DNA of 64,000 bases. Source: Caulobacter sp. (GTDB taxonomy: Bacteria; Pseudomonadota; Alphaproteobacteria; Caulobacterales; Caulobacteraceae). This document shows, piece by piece, positions 58,208 to 64,000 of the stretch. The position numbers and the translations under genes are program-made. Below the pieces are notes generated by a model. It saw only the letters and a program-made list of their open reading frames with translations, did not search any database and had not been told where the DNA came from. The stretch lies in NCBI GenBank assembly GCA_021741355.1, contig JAIOXZ010000006.1, positions 1 through 64,000 of the forward strand, in the 5' to 3' direction. Each line of letters starts with the position of its first letter. The first letter of the stretch is position 1.

Positions 58208-58995
58208 CCGACATCCTGGCGAGGATCGCGGCCTACAAGCGCGATGAAGTGGCCGAGCGGAAGCCGGCGCGTCCGCTGGCCGAGGTCGAGGCGGCTGCAC
58301 GGGCCGCCGACGCCCCGCGCGGGTTCAAGGCCGCCCTCGAACGGCGCCATGCTCCGGGCCGCCTGTCCCTGATCGCCGAGATCAAGAAAGCCAGCCCGTC
58401 CAAGGGCCTGATCCGCGCCGATTTCGATCCTCCCGCGCTGGCGAAGGCCTATGAGGCCGGCGGCGCCGCCTGCCTGTCCGTGCTGACCGATACACCCAGC
58501 TTCCAGGGCGCCGACAGCTATCTGGTCGCGGCCCGCGCGGCCACCGCCCTGCCTTGCATCCGGAAGGACTTCCTCGTCGACCCCTGGCAGGTGGCCGAGA
58601 GCCGCGCCCTCGGCGCCGACGCCATCCTCGTGATCCTGGCGATGATCGACGACGCGCTCGCCGCCGACCTGATGGCCGAGGCCGCCCGCTACGGCATGGA
58701 CGCGCTGGTCGAGGTGCATGACGAGGCCGAGATGGACCGCGCCGGCGCGCTCGGCGCGACGCTGGTGGGCGTAAACAACCGCGACCTGAAGACCTTCACG
58801 GTCGATCTGGCCATCACCGAACGCCTCGCCGCCCGCGCGCCGGCCGGCGCGCTGCTGGTCACCGAGAGCGGGATCTTCACCGCCGCCGACGCCGCGCGGC
58901 TGGAAGGTTCCGGCGCCAAGGCGATGCTGGTCGGGGAGAGCCTGATGCGTCAGGCGGACGTGGAAGCGGCGACACGCGCGCTGCTGGGCGCCTAG
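58204..58995 (+). CDS. trpC: Indole-3-glycerol phosphate synthase
   Basis: 263-residue TIM barrel closing the indole ring. [13 protein letters not shown] carries the catalytic Lys, with [29 protein letters not shown] and LLVTESGI following in order. GTG 58204 overlaps the trpD stop (GTGA). It is monofunctional, with no TrpF fused. In most alphaproteobacteria moaC and moeA come next; here a repeat and a small gene follow. Confidence 0.97.
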   Translation: MTDILARIAAYKRDEVAERKPARPLAEVEAAARAADAPRGFKAALERRHAPGRLSLIAEIKKASPSKGLIRADFDPPALAKAYEAGGAACLSVLTDTPSFQGADSYLVAARAATALPCIRKDFLVDPWQVAESRALGADAILVILAMIDDALAADLMAEAARYGMDALVEVHDEAEMDRAGALGATLVGVNNRDLKTFTVDLAITERLAARAPAGALLVTESGIFTAADAARLEGSGAKAMLVGESLMRQADVEAATRALLGA

Positions 58996-59009
58996 CCCCA
59001 ATCCCAAAG

Positions 59010-59136
59010 CCGTCATGGCCCGACTTGTCCGGGCCACCCATGAACACCGTGGTTCAGAAGTGGCTCACCGACCGGTCAGTGCGCGCCCGGAGTCTTCCTT
59101 GCGCCTGGGTGGCCCGGACAAGCCGGGCCATGACGG
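59010..59136. repeat. Paired palindrome, CGTCATGGCCCGACTTGT family
   Basis: Arms 59010-59040 and 59106-59136 are inverse with one mismatch in 31 bp; the spacer is 65 bp. It shares 18 bases with the single unit at 3671. Between the convergent trpC and 83-residue-protein genes. Confidence 0.93.
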
Positions 59137-59155
59137 ACGGTAGGGGGGCGAGCCG

Positions 59156-59407
59156 TTACCCCGCCCTAACCGCCGCCGGCCGTAGCGATTCCACGTCGCC
59201 GGACGGGCGCGTCTTGCGGCCCATCGTCCAGTTGGACTGCATCCGCACCTTCGGGTTGGGCGCGCTCCAGATCTCGCCGCTGTCGTCGAGGGCGACGACC
59301 CAGATCAGGTGATGCTCCGGGCCATAGTCGATGACCGCAACGGCCTGGCCGGGGCCCTTGCCTTCGACGGTCATCGGAATCGGGATCTGCAGTTCGGTGA
59401 AGGCCAT
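59156..59407 (-). CDS. Small conserved-looking protein of unknown function
   Basis: 83-residue soluble protein (MAFTELQIPIPMTVEGKGPG start, then AVAVIDYGPEHHLIWVVALDDSGEIWSAPN). The compact alternation of hydrophobic residues suggests a small beta-rich domain. No family recognised. ATG 59407 has GAGAAACC upstream; the longer open frame beyond it is antisense of lexA. It lies divergent from lexA in the position where moaC-moeA are usual. Confidence 0.65.
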   Translation of the reverse strand: MAFTELQIPIPMTVEGKGPGQAVAVIDYGPEHHLIWVVALDDSGEIWSAPNPKVRMQSNWTMGRKTRPSGDVESLRPAAVRAG

Positions 59408-59503
59408 GGTTTCTCGCGGGGCTGTCTGCTTCGTCAGAACGACCGGAACGCGCCGGTGTTCCCTCGCCTTTCCCCGAGCGTTCGCCCGCCCCGGGGCGTT
59501 AAC

Positions 59504-59509
59504 TTGACA
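59504..59509 (+). promoter_or_regulatory. Possible lexA -35 element
   Basis: TTGACA, a consensus -35 hexamer, lies 8 bp upstream of the SOS box. A binding LexA dimer would overlap the -10 region. The matching -10 is not clear. Confidence 0.4.
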
Positions 59510-59517
59510 GAAACCAA

Positions 59518-59532
59518 GAACGCCTAGAGAAC
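59518..59532. promoter_or_regulatory. LexA operator (SOS box) upstream of lexA
   Basis: GAACGCCTAGAGAAC reads GTTC-N7-GTTC on the other strand, the exact alphaproteobacterial SOS-box consensus, a direct rather than inverted repeat. It lies 55 bp upstream of the lexA start, which supports self-repression by LexA. Confidence 0.9.
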
Positions 59533-59587
59533 ATCGACAGTTGTTAGCGGTTTGTTCCGCGACAGATTCGGTGACGAGGCCCGGCAG

Positions 59588-60289
59588 ATGCTCACTCGCA
59601 AACAGCACGAACTGCTCATGTTCATCCACGAGCGGATCAAGGAGAGCGGCGTCTCGCCCTCGTTTGACGAGATGAAGGAGGCCCTCGACCTGGCGTCCAA
59701 GTCCGGCATCCACCGCCTGATCACGGCGCTGGAAGAGCGCGGCTTCCTGCGCCGCCTGCCGCACCGGGCCCGGGCGCTGGAAGTCACCAAGCTGCCGCAG
59801 CAGGCGACGACCTCCGCTCCGTCCGGCGGGCGCCAGGCCTTCAAGCCGCAGGTCGTGGCCGGTGACAAGCTGAACACCCTCCCGGCCTCCACCATCGCCA
59901 ACGACGTCCGGGAAATCCCCCTGCTCGGGCGAATCGCCGCCGGTTCGCCGATCGAGGCGCTGCAGGTCGAACGCGAGAAGATGCTGGTCTCCGAGAGCAT
60001 GCTCGGGGCCGGCGAACACTATGTGCTCGAGGTGCAGGGCGACTCGATGATCGAGGCGGGCATCCTCGACGGCGACTATGTGCTGATCCGCAAGACCGAC
60101 ACGGCCCACAGCGGCGAGATCGTCGTGGCCCTGGTCATGGGCGAGGAAGCCACCCTCAAGCGCCTGCGCCGCAAGGGCGCCAGCATCGCGCTGGAAGCCG
60201 CCAACCCGAAGTATCAGACCCGCGTCTACGGCCCCGACCAGGTCGAGGTCCAGGGCAAGCTGGTGGGGCTGATCCGCAAGTACCACTAG
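59588..60289 (+). CDS. lexA: SOS repressor LexA
   Basis: 233-residue repressor-protease. The N-terminal winged helix (residues 1-65) starts [21 protein letters not shown], and the C-terminal S24 peptidase follows. The self-cleavage site Ala118-Gly119 is in GRIAAGSP, catalytic Ser153 in [10 protein letters not shown], and Lys191 in EATLKRL. ATG 59588 gives the family N-terminus; a longer frame exists from 59552. RecA filaments on damaged DNA trigger cleavage. The operator at 59518 indicates self-regulation. Confidence 0.98.
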   Translation: MLTRKQHELLMFIHERIKESGVSPSFDEMKEALDLASKSGIHRLITALEERGFLRRLPHRARALEVTKLPQQATTSAPSGGRQAFKPQVVAGDKLNTLPASTIANDVREIPLLGRIAAGSPIEALQVEREKMLVSESMLGAGEHYVLEVQGDSMIEAGILDGDYVLIRKTDTAHSGEIVVALVMGEEATLKRLRRKGASIALEAANPKYQTRVYGPDQVEVQGKLVGLIRKYH

Positions 60290-60301
60290 ATCAACGGCTA
60301 T

Positions 60302-60413
60302 GCTCCCCACCCTCGTGGGGAGCTGTCACGCGGAGCGTGACTGAGGGGAGGCGGTGCACGGACTCCCCTCCACCATCCTTCGGATGGTCCCCCTCCCCAC
60401 TGCGTGGGGAGGA
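60302..60413. repeat. Paired palindrome, CTCCCCAC/GTGGGGA family
   Basis: The left unit CTCCCCACCCTCGTGGGGA and the right unit TCCCCACTGCGTGGGGA are hairpins; inner words GGGGAGGCGGTG and CTCCCCTCCACC also pair. It lies between the convergent lexA and comEC genes. Confidence 0.88.
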
Positions 60414-60478
60414 TTGTTATGAAGATGACCCGCCGCTGCCGCCCTTATCGTTTTCCGCGTCTCGGCTAGTCGTGGGTT

Positions 60479-62578
60479 CTAACCCGTCCACGGCCGCTTT
60501 CCCCTCAAGTCATTCGCCCACCGGACCCGCCATCCGCCGGGCGTCCGCCACAGCTCCGCGGAGCCACCCTCTTCAAAGTCGCGCGCGGTCAGCAGGAACG
60601 CGTCCTCACAGGCACGGCCGTACGGATCCGAGCGCAGGATTACCAGTCGGCCGGGCGCGCATAGTTGATCGAAGCCAGCCGGTTTCGGCCGTTTCTTGCC
60701 TGCCCAGAAGGCGACGTCCGGGCCCGGTCCGGGCAGGCAGGCGAACCGGTCGCAGGCGAACAGGGCGTCCCGCACGGCTTCCGGGTCCCCGCTGATCGCC
60801 AGACCGCGCCGCCGCGCCCAGAGGTCGGCGGCGAATCGGCGCGCTTCAGGGCGCAGCAACACCGCCTCCCGTCCCCGGCGCACCGCGACGGCCGCCCCGT
60901 CCGAGGCAATCCAGATGTCGGGGGGCGCGGGCCGAGGCCAGATCAGCACCGCCATCGCCAGCGGCGCGCCCAGCCAGCGCAGACGTCCCTTCCACAGGCA
61001 CAGCAGCATGATGCCGAGAAACGCGATCGGAAGGGCCGCGCCGGGCGCGCTGGCGATGATCACCTGGGCGCCCGGCTGCACGGCGGTGGTGTGGGCGACG
61101 CCGACCATCGCGTCGATCCCCTGCCCCGCCACCCACAGGAACGGTCCGCCGAGGCCGAGCGGCTCCAGCGCCCCGCCCAGCGCCAGGAACGGCATGATGA
61201 TGAAGCTGGAGAGTGGCGAGACGACCAGATTGGCGAACAGGCCATAGCTGGCCATGCGGTTGAAGTGGTGCATGGCGAACGGCCCCGTCGCCAGGCCGGC
61301 CACGAAGCTCGCGGCCAGCGCCGCCAGCAGCCAGACCATCACCGCCTGCGGCCCGCGAATCCACCAGGGTGTCGAAATCTCCCGCACGGGACGGGGCCAG
61401 GCCTCGGCCAGGGCGACCAGCGCCGTCGTCGCGGCGAACGACATCTGGAAACCGGGCGCGGCCGCGGCCTCGGGCTGGAGCGCCAGGATGATCAGCGCCG
61501 CCACCGCCAGGGTACGCAGGCTGATCGCCTGCCGGTCGACCAGGATGGCGGCGAAGGCGACCGAGGCGGTGATCGCCGCCCGCTCGGCGGGCGGCGGCGC
61601 GCCGGACACCACCAGATAGGTCCCGACCGCCACGAGGCCGGCCGCGGCCGCGACCTTCTTGCCCGACACCCGCAACGCCAGCCACGGCCAGAGCGCGACC
61701 AGCAGCCGGACCGCCGCGAACACGAAGCCGCCGACGATGGCCATGTGCAGGCCCGAGATCGACAGGATGTGCGCCAGCCCCGAGGCGCGCATGTCCTCCG
61801 TCTGCTGCGGCGTGATCCAGGCCTCGTGCCCCGTCACCATAGCCGCGCCGATGCCGCCGCTGCTTTCGCCCATACGGACGACGATCCGCTCCGCCAGCCG
61901 CCAGCGCGCCGCGTTGACCGCCATCGCCAGCCTGAGCCGCCAGGGCGGGCGGGCCAGCGCCGCCTCCTCCGGCGCCCCCAATGAGAAACCGACGCCGCCG
62001 ACCCGGTCGAACCAGGCGTCGCGGGCGAAGTCGTAGGCGCCCGGACTGGCCGGCCCCGGCGGCGGCCCGATCATCGCCCGCAGGCGGATCGCCGATCCCG
62101 GCGGCAAAGGCGCTATCCCCTCCCGCAAGGTGACTCGCACACGCACAGGCGTCTCCGCCGGCGAGAGGCCGGAAACCCACTCCGGCGCGACCAGCATCCG
62201 CATGCCGCCGGCGCCGCGGCTGGGCACGTCGACGACCCAGCCCTCGATCCAGCGTGGCGTGTCGGCCGCCGGCGCGATCGGCCCCGCCACGCGGTCGGAC
62301 CGGAGCTTGGCCCCCAGAAGTCCGGTCGCGGCGAAGGCCGTCAGGACAGCGGCCACGACGATCAGGCCGTCTCCGCGCCAGCGTTGGGCCGCCCAGGCGA
62401 CGGCGACCGCTCCGGCCGCCAGGATCATCACCAGCCAGAGCGGCGGCTCGACCCTGAGCGTCATGTAGCCGGCCCCGCCCATGCCGAACGCCACCGGCGT
62501 CCACAGGGTCCAGCGGCTCGCCTGCGCCGCGAATTCGGCGTGCAGGCCGGCAAGGCTATGAGTGGCGCGAGCGACCAT
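60479..62578 (-). CDS. comEC: ComEC/Rec2-family DNA-uptake channel protein
   Basis: 699-residue membrane protein. Hydrophobic segments appear near the N-terminus, then an OB-like periplasmic part (DUF4131; WIEGWVVDVPSRGAGG), then the Competence domain with the signature SGLAHILSISGLHMAIVGG and many helices to about residue 550. The C-terminal part (from about IWIASDGAAVAVRRG) lacks the HxHxDH metal motif of the metallo-beta-lactamase domain found in Gram-positive ComEC. ATG 62578 is preferred; the longer frame is antisense of gltX. Divergent from gltX with 37 bp between starts. Carries single-stranded DNA into the cytoplasm. Confidence 0.93.
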   Translation of the reverse strand: MVARATHSLAGLHAEFAAQASRWTLWTPVAFGMGGAGYMTLRVEPPLWLVMILAAGAVAVAWAAQRWRGDGLIVVAAVLTAFAATGLLGAKLRSDRVAGPIAPAADTPRWIEGWVVDVPSRGAGGMRMLVAPEWVSGLSPAETPVRVRVTLREGIAPLPPGSAIRLRAMIGPPPGPASPGAYDFARDAWFDRVGGVGFSLGAPEEAALARPPWRLRLAMAVNAARWRLAERIVVRMGESSGGIGAAMVTGHEAWITPQQTEDMRASGLAHILSISGLHMAIVGGFVFAAVRLLVALWPWLALRVSGKKVAAAAGLVAVGTYLVVSGAPPPAERAAITASVAFAAILVDRQAISLRTLAVAALIILALQPEAAAAPGFQMSFAATTALVALAEAWPRPVREISTPWWIRGPQAVMVWLLAALAASFVAGLATGPFAMHHFNRMASYGLFANLVVSPLSSFIIMPFLALGGALEPLGLGGPFLWVAGQGIDAMVGVAHTTAVQPGAQVIIASAPGAALPIAFLGIMLLCLWKGRLRWLGAPLAMAVLIWPRPAPPDIWIASDGAAVAVRRGREAVLLRPEARRFAADLWARRRGLAISGDPEAVRDALFACDRFACLPGPGPDVAFWAGKKRPKPAGFDQLCAPGRLVILRSDPYGRACEDAFLLTARDFEEGGSAELWRTPGGWRVRWANDLRGKRPWTG

Positions 62579-62615
62579 GCTAAGAGGCGCCCCCGACCTT
62601 CCAGACCCTCCCGAG

Positions 62616-64000
62616 ATGTCCGACTCCAGGCCTGTCGTCACCCGAATCGCCCCCTCGCCGACTGGCTCCATGCACATCGGCACGGCGCGCACCGCCCTGT
62701 TCAACTACCTATACGCGAAACATACGGGCGGGCGCTTCCTTTTGCGTGTCGAGGACACCGATCGCGAACGCTCGACCGAAGCAGCCGTGCAGGTAATCTT
62801 CGACGGTCTCGCCTGGCTTGGCCTGCCGTTCGACGGCGAGCCGGTGTTCCAGGCCGCGCGCGCCGACCGCCACCGCGCCGTGGTTCTGGAGCTGCTCGAG
62901 GCCGGCAAGGCCTACCGCTGCTGGCTGTCCGGCGACGAGCTCACGGCCGCCCGCGAGAAGGCCCAGGCCGCCGGCCACGCCCTGCGCTCGCCCTGGCGTG
63001 ACAAGGACCCTTCGCCTGAGGATCTGACCAGGCCGCACGCGATCCGCTTCCGCGGACCGAAGAACGGCGACACCGTGGTCCGCGACCTGGTCCAGGGCGA
63101 AGTCACCTTCCGCAACCGGGATCTGGACGATCTGGTCCTGCTGCGCTCGGACGGCGCGCCGACCTACAACCTGGCCGTGGTGGTCGATGACCACGATATG
63201 GACGTCACCCACATCATCCGCGGCGACGACCATCTGAACAACGCCGCCCGCCAGTGCCTGATCTACCAGGCGATGGACTGGGAAGTTCCCGCCTTCGCCC
63301 ATATCCCGCTGATCCACGGCGAGGATGGCGCCAAGCTGTCCAAGCGCCACGGCGCCACGGCGGTGACCGATTTCGCCAGCCTGGGCTATCTGCCCGAGGC
63401 GATGCGCAACTACCTGGCCCGCCTCGGCTGGAGCCACGGCGACGACGAGCTGTTCAGCGACGCCGAGGCCATCGCCTGGTTCGATATCGCCGACGCCAAC
63501 AGGGGCGCCTCGCGGCTCGACTGGGACAAGCTGAACTTCGTCAACGCCCACTACATCCGGCTGGCCGATGACGCCCGGCTGGCCGATCTGGTCGCCGATG
63601 TCTTCGTCAGCCGGGGAGACCCGCTGGACGCAGCGCGCAAGGCGCACGCCCTGCGGGCCATTCCGTTGGTCAAGGAGCGCGCCAAGACCATCGTCGAACT
63701 GGCCGACCAGCTGACCTTCCTGTTTCGGGCCCGGCCGATCGCGCTCGACGACAAGGCGCGCGGACAGCTGACCGACGAGACCCGCGCGCGCCTGTCGCGG
63801 CTGCGGGTCCTGCTGGCGGCGGCGAATGACTGGAGCGCGGAGGCGCTCGAGGCGCTGCTGAAGGCGTTCGCCGAATCCGAGACGGTCGGCTTCGGCAAGT
63901 TCGCTCCCGCGCTGCGGGCGATCCTGACCGGTGGAGCGGCATCGCCGGACCTCGGCCGCACGCTTTCCGCGCTCGGTCGCGAGGAGAGTCTGGCGCGGCT
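62616..64000 (+). CDS. gltX: Glutamyl-tRNA synthetase (3' end cut by window edge)
   Basis: About 461 residues are visible and the end lies beyond the window. Class I synthetase: HIGH-type motif APSPTGSMHIGTARTALFN at residues 13-31, LLRVEDTDRERST, IIRGDDHLNNAARQ, and the KLSKRHGA signature loop. It charges tRNA-Glu (and in bacteria with GatCAB sometimes tRNA-Gln). ATG 62616 starts MSDSRPVVTRIAPSPTG. A second gltX paralogue elsewhere is common in alphaproteobacteria. comEC-gltX adjacency is conserved. Confidence 0.96.
   Translation, partial: MSDSRPVVTRIAPSPTGSMHIGTARTALFNYLYAKHTGGRFLLRVEDTDRERSTEAAVQVIFDGLAWLGLPFDGEPVFQAARADRHRAVVLELLEAGKAYRCWLSGDELTAAREKAQAAGHALRSPWRDKDPSPEDLTRPHAIRFRGPKNGDTVVRDLVQGEVTFRNRDLDDLVLLRSDGAPTYNLAVVVDDHDMDVTHIIRGDDHLNNAARQCLIYQAMDWEVPAFAHIPLIHGEDGAKLSKRHGATAVTDFASLGYLPEAMRNYLARLGWSHGDDELFSDAEAIAWFDIADANRGASRLDWDKLNFVNAHYIRLADDARLADLVADVFVSRGDPLDAARKAHALRAIPLVKERAKTIVELADQLTFLFRARPIALDDKARGQLTDETRARLSRLRVLLAAANDWSAEALEALLKAFAESETVGFGKFAPALRAILTGGAASPDLGRTLSALGREESLAR

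Noticed and set aside
60337-60795. 152-residue plus-strand frame after lexA
   Set aside because: It begins inside a palindromic repeat and runs antisense to comEC; composition is typical of a shadow frame.

Overview
The window is 64 kb of high-GC, gene-dense chromosome from an alphaproteobacterium, most likely a Caulobacteraceae relative (Phenylobacterium, Caulobacter or Brevundimonas type). The evidence is the gene order dusB-ntrB-ntrC-ntrY-ntrX-dat-hfq-hflX, an E1-beta pyruvate dehydrogenase subunit with its own lipoyl domain, the blocks eno-ftsB-pdhA and trpG-trpD-trpC...lexA-comEC-gltX, a fused ispDF, and a GTTC-N7-GTTC SOS box before lexA. Species assignment is inference.

Layout. 1-9.3 kb is an accessory catabolic stretch: a truncated LysR regulator, two short-chain dehydrogenases, an AcuI-like reductase, an ACAD11-like phosphotransferase, an amidohydrolase, a VOC protein, a small K+ channel and a sphingosine-1-phosphate-lyase-like enzyme. 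9.4-13.2 kb is rlpA-tmk-holB-tatD-MBL hydrolase. 13.3-17.7 kb holds two transporters, a secreted hypothetical protein and mazG. 17.9-28.5 kb is a long minus-strand block: dusB, the two nitrogen two-component systems NtrBC and NtrYX, a D-amino-acid aminotransferase, hfq, hflX and a secreted hydrolase. 28.6-37.5 kb holds ispDF, a membrane spermidine-synthase-like protein, cinA, a COQ10-like protein, lipA, a lipoprotein hydrolase, an acyl-CoA synthetase and doxX. 37.7-45.5 kb is the pyruvate dehydrogenase operon (pdhA-pdhB-two extra genes-pdhC-lpdA) with ftsB and eno upstream. 45.7-52 kb holds an enoyl-CoA hydratase, a two-domain aspartic protease, rpmF, a cysteine-cluster protein, pyrG, secG, an acetyltransferase and tpiA. 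52.2-64 kb is ppiD-trpE, a small insert with a GIY-YIG gene, trpGDC, lexA, comEC and the start of gltX.

How the genes fit together. lipA supplies the lipoyl cofactor for the lipoyl domains of PdhB and PdhC; LpdA reoxidises them; eno and tpiA feed pyruvate formation. NtrBC/NtrYX with hfq form a regulatory hub. ppiD and secG serve protein export. lexA carries its own operator.

The most striking structure lies outside conventional gene calls. The window is dotted with paired palindromic elements of several related sequence families, many carrying a CGTCAT/ATGACG signature. They sit at most convergent gene ends, in some divergent promoter regions, and in frame inside the linker-coding parts of both pdhB and pdhC. 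Two elements with identical 30-bp arms bracket a GIY-YIG nuclease gene that splits trpE from trpGDC. This looks like a REP/BIME-type repeat population that has also supplied protein linkers.
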